The notes under the pieces are model-generated. The model had not been told where the DNA came from. It did no database searches and saw only the letters and a program-made list of their open reading frames with translations. Below, in pieces: positions 1 to 13,267 of a stretch of DNA of 64,000 bases; position 1 is the first letter of the stretch; every line of letters begins with the position of its first letter. Source of the stretch: Rotaria socialis. Its lineage: Eukaryota > Rotifera > Eurotatoria > Philodinida > Philodinidae. The translations under genes were made by a program, and so were the position numbers. The stretch spans positions 124,001 to 188,000 of the forward strand of contig CAJNYU010000560.1 of assembly GCA_905331475.1 (NCBI GenBank), written 5' to 3'.

Positions 1-879
1 CCAATGTACTTGCACGAATGATAAAAGAAAAAGAAACTGCAACAGTTCATCCAACAGCTGTTAGTCCACCGGCTAAACCAACGTAAGTTTACCAATAGGA
101 GGAAACGGAATAAATTTAAGTTATTATTATTATTTTCAGTCGTCATGGTAAACGTGCAACTGCTTCCACAGCTAACACGACTAGCGAAAGTATGGAAACA
201 GAAACACAAGGAGCTACTGGTGCTGAAGATTCATCACTTCTTACAATCGATATTAATGATATTGATCGGAAAACAATTCTCTTCTTTCTTGAATATGTGT
301 ATACGGGTGGTATTAAAAAATTGGGTGTACCAGGTGCTGGTATCTCGCACACACTTGTCATCGATTTATTAACAATTGCGGCTAATTATGAAATGCCTGA
401 TTTGAAAACTTATGCTGAATATTATCTTAAAGATATTATTCGTGTTGATAATGCTTGGTACGTAAATTTGTTTTTCTATTTTGTTGTGCGATACGGTTGG
501 ATACTTAATGACAATATCTTGTATGGAGAAAAATATTGTTTACTTGAGCCATTTTCTCGAGAAATGAATACGATCGTTGTATTTTTCATACGAGTTTGTA
601 TCTAAGATCAGTTGACTGATGATATTGTTTTTGTCTGTTTAGTGAATTGCTCATGTTAAGTGATAATATGAAATCGGAAATGTTGAAACAAACAACATGT
701 GATTATATTGCAAATAATTTAGGCAATGTTATGGAAACAACAGTAAGATTTTTGTTTGCTTGTTGATATTCGAATATTTAATTAATATTATTGATGTATA
801 GGGTTGGACTGAACTCAAGGCAAAACAACCGGATTTAATTGATACAATTCTTAAATCATGTTTACTTTTACGTAAATAA
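1..879 (+). CDS. BTB/POZ domain protein, 3' part
   Basis: The coding exons I can join are <1..82, 140..457, 643..742 and 802..879, ending in TAA at 877-879. Introns are 57, 185 and 59 bp with GT/AG ends, and the phases match. The product looks like the C-terminal half of a BTB/POZ domain: an FFLEYVYTGG strand-helix segment, a DLLTIAANYEMPDLKTYAEYYL helical pair and a following BACK-like helix ending GWTELKAKQPDLI. BTB domains dimerise and often recruit cullin-3 ubiquitin ligase, so adaptor function is possible but not shown. An insertion rich in Thr, Ala and Ser, about 45 residues long, lies between the core BTB strands and is unusual. The start of the gene lies before the window. I cannot tell whether it belongs to the SPOP, RCBTB or another subfamily. 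Confidence 0.8.
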
Positions 880-1235
880 AAATTTTAAGGGAAATACAGA
901 AAAGACTTCGTTTTTCATTTTTTTTGTTTTTTTTTCTGTTTATGTGTTGAACATAGTTCATGTGTTATATTATTTCCTCTAGTGCTTGTAAAACATTTTT
1001 TTGCTTGGTATTGTCACATTTGTACATGTGTTTGAGATTGTATTCATAAAAACAAACAAAAACAAGAAACAACAGAATATTTTTTTTTTATTCTGTTGTT
1101 TATGTGTCGTGTTGTTTTTTGTATATGTTCATTATTTCTGCTGTCGCTATTCGTATGAAATAAAATCTATTACAAAATGAATATATGTGTATGTATGTAT
1201 GTATAAAGTATTAAAATGTGTTTAACATTTTCTAG
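880..1235 (+). other. Short intergenic gap with possible trans-splice acceptor
   Basis: This 356-bp gap between the BTB gene and MCM3 is AT-rich. An AATAAA-like poly(A) signal overlaps the BTB stop codon. A T-rich tract ends in tctag directly before the MCM3 ATG at 1236. It could be the 3' splice site of a 5'UTR intron or of a spliced-leader addition; sequence alone does not decide. Confidence 0.4.
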
Positions 1236-4543
<3,308 letters not shown>

Positions 4544-4916
4544 TCAGATGTACAGATAGATACATATATATACATATATTTTTTTTTGTTAATCTCAAAT
4601 CATGTCAAATAGATTATTTTTGTTATCTTCAGGAAATGTACTTCTATGACTATTTTTCAACTGAATGCAAATTTATTATTATTTTTTTTCTTCACATGTG
4701 CGTTGTATATGTATACCTGTGAGTCAGATAGAAATCCAATTCGTACAATTAGATGAATAAATTTATTGAATTACTACATATTTACACTTTGAAAATTTTT
4801 TTATGACCAAAGGTGTCGAATATTTCAAAGAATCTTGAGTACCACATAAGTGAGAAAATAAAATGACTGATACCAATCTCCAACAAAGTTTGCTTTGTAT
4901 AATTAATATTCTTCAC
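4544..4916. other. MCM3 3' flank
   Basis: This AT-rich 3' flank has an AATAAA signal near 4755 that fits the MCM3 transcript end. I see no other gene or repeat before the target duplication of the hAT-type element. Confidence 0.5.
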
Positions 4917-5087
4917 ATTGTATCTAGAGGTGTCAGCCGTACGACTGAGCCGCCGCAGCCACTAAATTACTGATAATTTTAAGAATTTTTGGAGAGCCAC
5001 CGCTGCAAAAAAACAAGTTTAGCCGTTGCGCCGCTGCAAGAGATAAACATTTTTGATAGCGTTATTCGCCGCCGCTGACATCAATAN

Positions 5088-5239
5088 CGCTAAGTAAGAA
5101 TAGAGTTTTCTGAGTGATGAATTTCATCATGTCGACATAAAAAGTATTCAAGATTTCTCTGAATTGCAGATTTTTCCTGGATGGAGATTCCTGCTTCGCA
5201 TCGCATTTTGTATTCGAGTAAAACTTGAATACCATCTAG
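5088..5239. repeat. Helitron-like 3'-end repeat, copy 1
   Basis: This is the first of two similar segments of about 151 bp (the second at 5590-5740), both beginning CGCTAAGTAAGAATAGAG. It ends with a hairpin, TATTCGAGT (5211-5219), a three-base loop and ACTTGAATA (5223-5231), then CTAG at 5236-5239 followed by T. A short hairpin just before CTRR and an insertion before T is the classic Helitron 3' terminus. No Rep/helicase gene is present. Confidence 0.5.
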
Positions 5240-5589
5240 TTTTTATTTTTTTTATTATTTTTTACTCACTTGACGTACGCGTCTTTTTCGCCATTTTGTG
5301 TCGCGATGATCTCGAGAACAGAAAATCATAGAAATCTCGTTGAAACTGGAGATGAGAGTATCAAGATCGAACTTGAGAAATCTTTTTTTCTAATTTTTAA
5401 TAGGACGCTTCGATCGCCTAAAAATATCGCTCCAAAATGACGAAAATGAAAGAAATTTATCAAGAGATAATTAAAGTGACGTCATCAACATATGTTAGCC
5501 ACTATAGTCTATTCATTTACAGCTGATCTAATATAATGAATCATGGAGATAATTAATCGATCAATCGAAATCAATCTATAAGAATGTAT

Positions 5590-5742
5590 CGCTAAGTAAG
5601 AATAGAGTTTTCTCAGTGATGAATTTGATCATGTCGACATAAAAAGTATTTAAGATTTCTCTGAATTGAAGATTTTTCGTGAAGATCCGATTCGAGCTTC
5701 GCATCGCATTTCGTATTCGAGTGAAACTTGAATACCATCTAT
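5590..5742. repeat. Helitron-like 3'-end repeat, copy 2
   Basis: This is the second copy of the roughly 151-bp repeat. Its hairpin arms are at 5714-5722 and 5726-5734, and its terminal tetramer has decayed to CTAT (5739-5742). It differs from copy 1 at scattered positions, so it is not a simple assembly duplicate. Confidence 0.5.
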
Positions 5743-6641
5743 TTTTCTTTCTCTACCTACGCATCCAAGCTCGATATTTTCTGTCGCGATGATCTTGAGA
5801 ATGACACATCGCTTAACAGTGATTGAAACGTCATTAGAATCGTTAAGATCCGAAGAGGTACCAAATTTTGCCCGCTTTGGTTTTAAACCTTTCGTTCGCC
5901 CAGAGTAAAAACCGGATATTACTAATAATCTGTGGATTTCATTTTCATTAAGTCGAGCCGAGCATACAGAGACTTGTCACTGGTCCTAGCAACGATTAAT
6001 TATCGCTAGCACTATTAATGCGCGTCTATGTACAATTACTGACATCTTTTCGATTAATTATGAGAAGTTTGCAGGAGACTATTAAAAATTTTTTTCGTTA
6101 TTCTGATTAATGAAAATAAATAAAAAAGAAACAATGCATCAAAAGTCTGCAATTGTCAATCATTTACATCTTACAGCGTACCATTTTTCTAGGTTTTTGA
6201 AATTGTTTGAATGTAAAATTTGATACATTTTATCAAAACGATTAAATATAGAAAAAAAATCGCTTAGTTTAAATCTGTTTAGATTAGTTTAAATCTGTTT
6301 AGAATCACTACGTGTTTTGATTGTTTTAATACCTCACTTAGTTCGACTAATCGACTCATCCTCACCTAGTTATAACGAGACATTATATCGAAATTGCTCT
6401 AAAGAATGATGGTTTTTTTTCACCATAATGATGAATTTTATTATTACCATTTTTCACATAGTCTTGACTAATAGTCATCTGATCAAACACATTATGATTT
6501 TTTCGCTTGACAATATGTGAAACAGACGGATATTTTTCAAACAGTGTAAAATTGTTAGGAACTAACTAATTGACTACCGATCATGCAAAAAATTACTCAT
6601 ATTTATTCTATGAGATAGTTTTTATGCTAACTCGTACATCG

Positions 6642-6691
6642 TGCTTCGCACCGCGTTTCGTTTTCGAGTGAAACTCGAACACCATCTAGTT
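6642..6691. repeat. Helitron-like 3'-end repeat, partial copy 3
   Basis: Only the terminal 50 bp or so is similar to copies 1 and 2. The hairpin is perfect here: TTCGAGT (6663-6669), loop GAA, ACTCGAA (6673-6679). It is followed by CTAG at 6686-6689 and T. The stem differs from the other copies but still pairs, which suggests the hairpin itself matters. Confidence 0.48.
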
Positions 6692-6891
6692 AACTGAGCC
6701 GCCGCCGTCACATCAGGATTTGCAAATATCAGCCGGCGCCGCCGCTGTGGTAAAAAATTTAAGAATTTGTAGCAGCCGCCGCTGAAGACATTACTCATTC
6801 AAAAAAAGGAGCCGCTGGCAATCTTCAAAAATTGAAAATTGTTGCCCTGCCGTCGCCGTTCATTCCTTCGGCTGACACGTCAAATTGTATC

Positions 6892-7917
6892 GTTTTACAC
6901 TGTCAACAAATCAATCGGTGAGATGAATGCTCCTGTCAAGTGGAACAATGTTTAGATCACAAAATGAAAATTTTCTCTTCCTGTTAATGTAGGATCGCAA
7001 ATGTGTGCACAGTACGTACAAATTTAGTTTTTCTTTCTTTACTGTTCGGAAAAGAAATGAGTTCGGCAACAACCTCTTCCATGCAACGTAAAAATCGAAT
7101 TAATGATATTTATCAATCTCGTTTTTTCTCGTTCTCAACATTCTTGTTCTTCAAATGCTTTCTTTTTAACCCTTTAAACGAATTATCTCTTTATATTACG
7201 CTCAACTAGAGAGACTGAACGAACCAGTGAAAACTATGCTATGTGAAAACTACTGGAGATTGTAGATTGGAATCATTTTCACACCTCATACCGATAACTC
7301 ATTCTTTATAAATTATACTAGATACAAGAACTGGTCGTACTGCTATTCTGTTCTAATGTTGAGCTTCTGATATAGTAAGATTTCTATTAGTGAACTCTTC
7401 ATCATCCAACAAAACATTTTTTGCTGGAATTGAACTTCTATCTGTGTAGAGGACAGCTCCTTATAGCAGATACTTGTTTATGATCACATTCTCATAAATA
7501 ACGTCTCAGTAGTGAATATGGTTGTTAGAGTTTATCTTCTTTAAATTCGTTCTGTCGATATATGTACGCGTACGTGGACACACGATCTTTATTTCATAGG
7601 AATGAATAACCAAAAATAGCGATAACATGTATATGTATATAACAAGAAGAGAAGAGAGAATACCAATAGTGATTACAGAAGATGAGAAAGAAGATAGAGG
7701 ATATAAAGAAAATAATGCTATGACGTCGACGTGTGACATCACCGTAACAATGGGCTATGAATTCGAAGCGAATGTCGTGCAGTTATCATTGGTCATTCAA
7801 TATAGTAACTCTTCGTTGTTGATCGAACGAACAGCATGATGAAAACCTACATTCTGATGAGAGAGAAAGAACACATACGTTGTCTTGAACAGACGAGGTG
7901 AATATATGTACGGCGAC
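6892..7917. other. No gene recognised
   Basis: About 1 kb lies between the hAT-type element and the MITE. Short open frames on both strands (for example 7003-7209 and 7506-7742) have no recognisable domain or splice context. I treat them as chance frames. Confidence 0.5.
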
Positions 7918-8119
7918 CAGGGGCCGCGCGAAGGACCAAATATTAGGGGGGTGTAACGAAGATTGGTGGGGTGTAAAGGTGTATTTACAGCGAAATCTTG
8001 CAGTAAAAACGTAAAATGCAGAAAAAGCTGCTCTTTTCGCTTGAGAAAAATCAAAAATTTTAATTATTGGGGGGGGGAGGTGTACACCCCTCCTTATCCC
8101 GCTGGTCGCGCGGCCCCTG
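7918..8119. mobile_element. 202-bp hAT-like MITE (copy A)
   Basis: The ends are a perfect 14-bp inverted repeat: CAGGGGCCGCGCGA at 7918-7931 and its reverse complement at 8106-8119. The interior is non-coding, with G-runs near both ends. CAGGGG ends are typical of hAT-type MITEs. The two flanking octamers do not match each other (ACGGCGAC at 7910-7917, CTCACCCT at 8120-8127), so this copy lacks its own target duplication. The right octamer matches the flank of copy B at 13268-13275 in reverse complement. Confidence 0.8.
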
Positions 8120-8222
8120 CTCACCCTGAAAAGAATATATAGCATTAGAATGTTTCAGATCATTCCCATTTTCTTTTGTTTATAATTATACTTTCTGTCA
8201 TGTTCACTTCTTGTATACATAC

Positions 8223-8598
8223 CTGTCGCAATCAAAATAGACGCCGTTTCACAACAAGATAACATCCTTATAACATAGAAACACTTTGTTGATAGAGATT
8301 TATGTAATTCCCAGGGATCATCTTCATCGGGATTCCATTGTTGAGCAATCAGATTACAGTAAAGACATATTACTCGATCGGCAACATTGCAGTAAAAAAA
8401 TCCAGCTCTGATCATTTTTTCTCGAGATAATAAGTTTTGATGAGACCAATGTGAGAAAGTACGACTTCTTACTTGCTTAAGTATTTCAACTTCCGCAAAC
8501 GTATTCAAATGACTTCTCCCATTGAAATTCTCATTCTTATGGCGTTTGAAAGGTTGCTCTTGTTCATCCAAATTCGAAATTGTTTTATTCAACATCAT
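8223..8598 (-). pseudogene. IAP gene, 5' half with BIR domain (separated from its RING exons)
   Basis: One exon, 8598 down to 8223, starts with ATG ATG and ends at a GT donor in phase 1. It encodes about 125 residues. A complete BIR zinc fold is visible: CxxC (CLYC), then H and C six residues apart in the segment ELHKSLSTKC, preceded by a GFFYC strand. BIR domains of IAPs bind caspases or pro-apoptotic partners. The reading frame runs a few codons past the donor to a stop near 8155, but no 3' exon or RING lies downstream on this strand before MITE A. The expected linker and RING exons occur at 13464-14347 on the other strand, and their phase fits. I call it broken as assembled; it may be intact if the 8.1-13.3 kb segment is misoriented. 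Confidence 0.75.
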
Positions 8599-9881
8599 TA
8601 TCTATGAAGACAATGCAGATTAGTCAGAAAGATAATTCGATGATTATAAGGAATGAATAGATGAAGAGTTCGGACTACGTTCTAAATGGACAAAAAACGA
8701 TTTCGTATGTGATGCCGAGCTGATTCCAGAGTTTTCGTCTAATAAATGCCTGCTTTTAAAAAAATTTCTTCATATATCTTTAGTTTTACGACATTCATTT
8801 ATATACAAGCGTCTCAATCGAAGTCCATCGAATTTTCTCAGATTCATGATGTATCACAATGAAATACAGAAATGTGGCTAACCAGTAGCTTGTATTGAAG
8901 TCTGGTGCAGAAACATCAATTCAATCGATTTCATTTTCATAATTCATCATAAGTGCAATGCAATACATCCGTAGAAGGAGTAAAGTATAGGTAAAGTTGT
9001 TTCACGATAACGTAAATCGAAATCAACATAGTAAGAGATTTTCAATGTTAACTCTGTATTATTGTGGCTAGATGTGTTTTTAAAAAATCCATTATAATTA
9101 TCACGATGATCATACTTTCAGATCGATCAAAAGCTGCTTTTCTATTTGATTGAAAGAAAGTCTCGATTTGAAAATCTTCAAATGAAACAACTATAATAAA
9201 ATTATATGTCGTTACCTACTTCTTTTTATAGATAAGTAATCACATGATACATTACAAGAATGTAAAAATAGCTGTGGCTGTATTGTTAGGCGCATCCACA
9301 CCCTAATGTTGGTATTGCAGCCTAGCTAACTATATCTATATTATTCCTTTAAAATATTTACTTGTTAAGAATATCGAGAGTCGAATAGTAAAATAGCTAT
9401 AGAAATTCTTTTGCGTATATAATATGCTTGCAAGAAATTTTTATACTACTTTTACTTGGAAACTTTCGAAATTCCAGCTTTTTATTGTTGTCGAAAGGTA
9501 TTCTCTTGTTTCCTAGGAAATAAATTTCGATAAGAAAAATAAATATCTTGAATAACTCATTTTTTGTTTTCATGCACTTCTACCGAATCAACTATAGTCT
9601 TGGCGTCATTTTCGCAGAAAACAAAATCTTACAACGCTTATTTTCTTTAAAGGAGTTTTGTCAAAATTCTTCAACAAAGCAAGCTTAGTTTGTCTATTTC
9701 TTGAAAGTACAAAGGTTGTGATTAATTTTTACTCGGAAGGAACCAATTTGTTATTTGACTTTATACATAAAAATAATTACGCCAGAAGAAAAGAACATAT
9801 GAAAATTATGTAATCAACTCTAGTTTTTGATGCAATAGGTTACAAGTAACGTTCGTCGACATCCACAGTTGATTCATTGAG
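8599..9881. other. No gene recognised
   Basis: AT-rich sequence upstream of the BIR exon. It would hold that gene's promoter. I see no ORF with support and no clear repeat. Confidence 0.45.
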
Positions 9882-10488
9882 TCCTAGACTGGCAGTGCTT
9901 ATACCAGGGGAAAAGTATGGACAGGACAGAAAATGGGTTGCTTGTGCCAGGAGCGAGTGCTGATATTTCGGAAGAGATCAGTCGATAAGTTGAAGAGACT
10001 TGAAAAGGGGGCGAAAAACCGTAAAACTAAGGTACGCATTAGACGAAGATGAAAAATTTCCAAGCAAAAGCACTAAAAGAAAAGTATGCAAAGCGAAGTC
10101 GAAAGGCAGCCAGGGTGTGGGGACTTCACCACTACAATCAATAAAATATGTGTCGGAAAAATCGCGTCATTGCAGAGGGTAACTCAAAAGTTCTTTAGAA
10201 GAATGAGAGGTTGAATCTTACCTAACCATCAAAATAAACAGTTCAGAAATTTTGCGGGACTCACCACAAAGTGCCGTCATCCCCTTCATTGACTCCGTCA
10301 CCATGGCGGGCTATTTCGTGTTACCCTGCCATGGGTCCACCCATGTTTTTTGCCATGGAAATAGTCATATATGCGATAATAATGGTCACTTGTACTAAGG
10401 TTGCGGTTTCAGAGGATAACTGGTGGAGAGACACACGGACAGACACAAGTGAATTACGGTTTCTAGACCCTATCCTTTCAGTCTAGGA
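9882..10488. mobile_element. Possible inverted-repeat element, about 607 bp
   Basis: TCCTAGACTG at 9882-9891 is matched by its exact reverse complement CAGTCTAGGA at 10479-10488. The interior is clearly more GC-rich than its surroundings, has CCATGG-containing inverted motifs near 10302 and 10330-10360, and a GACACACGGACAGACAC stretch near 10432. The open frame 10000-10182 inside it is Lys/Arg-rich but has no recognisable domain. I found no convincing target duplication, so the family is unknown. Confidence 0.35.
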
Positions 10489-11281
10489 AACAGTTATTAT
10501 GTAGATGGCAAATTTTAAGTATGGTTGAGTGTTTCTGAAGCTTGTTCTAATGGCCACTATCTACTTCAAAGCGATATTGGCCACAACCAAACATAATGAT
10601 ACGCACGCTAATATCCCTAAACTATCACATATCGACCTATACCGAAATAGTCATCGTCACAATTATAGTCTCAGTTAAAGTCGGAACGTATACCGATACG
10701 AATTTCAGTGTGAACACTGTTTCAGAGAAGATTGAGATACAATTTTATTTTATTTGAAGTCGCTCATATTAGTGAAGCATATGAAGGATTGCTTTATTTA
10801 TTAAACATAGAAATCAAGGTTTACGTCAGAAAAGAAAGACTTTTAATTCAGTTAAAATGTAAAATAAGCCTCAGCCACGCCTTCAAATTTTCGAAGAAAA
10901 CTTGTTCTCTTTTCTGTACACTACTTGCTTTCTCATTATCATTGTTCTAATCTTAAAGTTTCATCTCATTATGTGAACGTATCAGGAGTGCTCCGTTTGA
11001 ATGGTGTTTATTACAGTCTTCATTCCACGATTGATGTAAACTTTAAGTTCAAAGTATGCTCTTATCATAGAAATTATGAAAAGAATCAAAGGCATCACGT
11101 AACAAATAATGGTCATCGAAAAACTGTACAAGTATAGAACTTTGTGGCAATATATATTGATCGACGGATCTGAATATTGTGCAGCATTAAAGACTGAAAA
11201 AGTGAAGGCGCCACCATAAAAGAAGAATTCGAATGAAGAACTTGCTAGCTAGTATATTCATTCATCACAATATTGTAACGG
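10489..11281. other. No gene recognised
   Basis: Several short open frames (10732-10950, 10925-11137) show no domain, signal or splice structure I can support. Confidence 0.45.
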
Positions 11282-11522
11282 TATTTACCGTTACGGCTCA
11301 CTTTATGTACTTTATCCTCTTCGCTGTATCCTATGTTTGTGCATTGACCTGATGAACTCTCATTGTTCTATTGCGTGACCGTTCCATCTTTGTCTATATC
11401 CNTATTTACCGTTACGGCTCACTTTATGTACTTTATCCTCTTCGCTGTATCCTATGTTTGTGCATTGACCTGATGAACTCTCATTGTTCTATTGCGTGAC
11501 CGTTCCCTCTTTGTCTATATCC
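11282..11522. repeat. 120-bp direct duplication flanking a single N
   Basis: 11282-11401 and 11403-11522 are almost identical (one difference seen: CCATCT versus CCCTCT), separated only by N at 11402. An exact-length duplicate around an N is what an unmerged contig overlap looks like. I treat it as a probable assembly artefact, not a biological tandem repeat. Confidence 0.85.
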
Positions 11523-12425
11523 GCCCAAGCGTGATCGCTCTCGCGTATATAAGGGAATGTAACTTAAGGAAATGCACGACTAGAAATGTGCAGATGACAC
11601 AATACACCATCATGCCGACGGGCATAGGCGACACTCTCTATGTTCGTCACAAATATGTTTTTCACCTTAAAGGGCACTTGATCTTTTCTCAGGTCTCAGC
11701 ATAAGAAGCCTTCACCTCGTGAGAAATTGATATTGAATAAAATACATCAACTTTCACTAGAATTTTTCGCAGTCGTCGATTAAATAACCGTCAATCATGT
11801 TCAGAGATCTTTTTGAATATCCAACTCAGTCTGGACTTTCAAAAGACATTTCTTCAAATTCCATGTATGGCAATATCATTTTTAACAGAAAACATAAACT
11901 CTTCTGTATGATTTATTGAAGATTTACTTGGATAGATATCCAATATAATGAGATTATCTAGTAAAAGCTTGGTTCAAAAATTTATATGAAATGAATCCTG
12001 GGTTAAATTTTGGGTTCTGTTAACTGGTTCTCACTGAAGCAGTTCTAAAAAAACTGTTAGCGCAATCCTTATGGTATTAAAAATGTGAAATACAATCCAA
12101 ATACTGTTGCTGATTCTCGAAAAACTGGTATTTTTATGTATATTTCTATATCATTGCTTCCTTTCCAGTATAGAACGTTAACAAGGAAGTAATTCGTATG
12201 TATTCCAATCTGATGTTAGTTATACATGGATTGTGCCAATCTCTTGAAGCCTTCTGTCGCAGACCATGACAGGCGATTTCTATAAATCAGTTTCATCTGG
12301 ATTCACATGTTAATCTTGCAGGAATTGCGCTACCAGCTTTTTTTTTTACATAGAGGCTCCGTTTTCGATGTGAACATTCTTATTTTTAAACATTTTCTTG
12401 TGAAGATCTTACCACAATCAACCAG
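11523..12425. other. No gene resolved; possible missing exon of the neighbouring TM gene
   Basis: AT-rich. The 3' exons of the minus-strand TMEM272-like gene would be expected here. One open segment near 12170-12285 on the minus strand is possible but I cannot tie it to the gene. Confidence 0.35.
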
Positions 12426-12812
12426 CTACCAACGAATAATGCCGCACTGAGTCTGATGGCACAGGCATTCTGCTAATCTCGGTTTCCTATGAATCGATGG
12501 ACGACATTCTAATAGAAACTGTATTATAGTGAAGAATTCATACAGGTAGATTATGCTTACAATAGTAATCAACAACATAACAAGCACACTACCAAATACT
12601 CCAAAAATGATCAAGTATATTGGAATTTTCGGTTGTATTGAGCATTGATCTTTGTACACCGCACCGATACTAAGTGTCTGGAGAGAAATGAGGAGGAGAG
12701 AAGTGATGGCAAAAATATAATGTTTTGAACTTAATAGACTTTCTCTAATTATGATATTCGTATGAACCAGTGAGTTTCGTCGTTCCATACGCGGGAGAGG
12801 CTGATCATTCAT
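12426..12812 (-). CDS. TMEM272-like multi-pass membrane protein, partial
   Basis: The open frame begins at ATG 12812 and runs 128 codons. A hydrophobic helix at residues about 31-51 is followed by the motif YKDQCSIQPKIPIYLIIFG and a second helix (about 65-92). The C-x-x-x-P-x-I-P-I-Y-L pattern between the first two membrane helices is characteristic of the animal TMEM272-like family of four-helix membrane proteins, whose function is unknown. Family members have two more helices and a conserved Cys/Trp region. Here the frame stops right after CGIIRW. A GT donor overlapping that Trp codon could lead to further exons, but I could not identify them, so the gene is partial or decayed. Confidence 0.45.
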   Translation of the reverse strand: MNDQPLPRMERRNSLVHTNIIIRESLLSSKHYIFAITSLLLISLQTLSIGAVYKDQCSIQPKIPIYLIIFGVFGSVLVMLLITIVSIIYLYEFFTIIQFLLECRPSIHRKPRLAECLCHQTQCGIIRW

Positions 12813-13210
12813 ATCTAAATGATAAGAGACAGTGAAGTATAAGTCTCTAGAACACGTTCATGTCGTCATAATTCCATCTTTCCCATTAAAACAAAGCCTT
12901 GCCGCATACGAAGTCAGCCAACTAAATTTATTATGAAATTTATACTGGGATTCCAGCAGTTTTGTAGAGAAACTGTATGGCCAAAATTTACAACTTCTCA
13001 AAAATTTGGATAGTATCAAGTTTTAAAATAGTGATTCTTTGGATTGGATAGAGTTCACGCATATATGAGCGCCCATGACTAAGAGCACACACATTCTCTG
13101 AAGTATTCAAGACATCTATGATACCATATCTATTTAAACACGTGCAATGACTAAGATTAAAATATAGAAGAATTACGGTATAGTACTTTAAATTTTACCT
13201 TGAAGTTTAN
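12813..13210. other. No gene recognised; ends at an N
   Basis: AT-rich sequence without supported features. N at 13210 cuts directly into MITE copy B, so the sequence to its left may not be truly adjacent. Confidence 0.45.
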
Positions 13211-13267
13211 CCCCCCCCACAATCTTCGTTACACCCCCCTAATATTTGGTCCTTCGCGCGGCCCCTG
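13211..13267. mobile_element. hAT-like MITE, truncated copy B (inverted relative to copy A)
   Basis: In reverse complement this segment matches the first about 48 bases of MITE A, from the CAGGGG terminus inward. It then collapses into a run of C (G on the other strand) next to the N at 13210. The octamer outside its terminus, AGGGTGAG (13268-13275), is the reverse complement of CTCACCCT, which follows the right end of copy A (8120-8127). Confidence 0.8.

Larger units (their letters stand above)
4917..6891. mobile_element. Non-autonomous hAT-type DNA transposon with 8-bp TSD
   Basis: The direct repeat ATTGTATC occurs at 4917-4924 and 6884-6891. Just inside are inverted ends: TAGAGGTGTCAGCCG at 4925-4939 and the reverse complement of TTGACGTGTCAGCCG at 6869-6883 (10 contiguous matching bases plus scattered outer matches). 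Eight-bp target duplications and TAGAG/CAGGG-type ends are hallmarks of the hAT superfamily. The first and last roughly 180 bp carry many GCCGCC/GCCGCTG motifs, like the subterminal transposase-binding repeats of hAT elements. No transposase reading frame is visible in the 1959-bp body, so it is non-autonomous or a decayed copy. Other repeats appear nested in it. A single N is at 5087. Confidence 0.82.

Noticed and set aside
7900..8140. GAATATAT at 7900-7907 and 8133-8140 as the MITE target duplication
   Set aside because: The bases between these octamers and the perfect inverted ends do not match each other, and the CTCACCCT/AGGGTGAG pair directly abuts the CAGGGG termini, so the AT-rich match is probably chance.
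10000..10182. Lys-rich ORF as a transposase fragment
   Set aside because: No catalytic or DNA-binding motif is visible; basic composition alone is not evidence.
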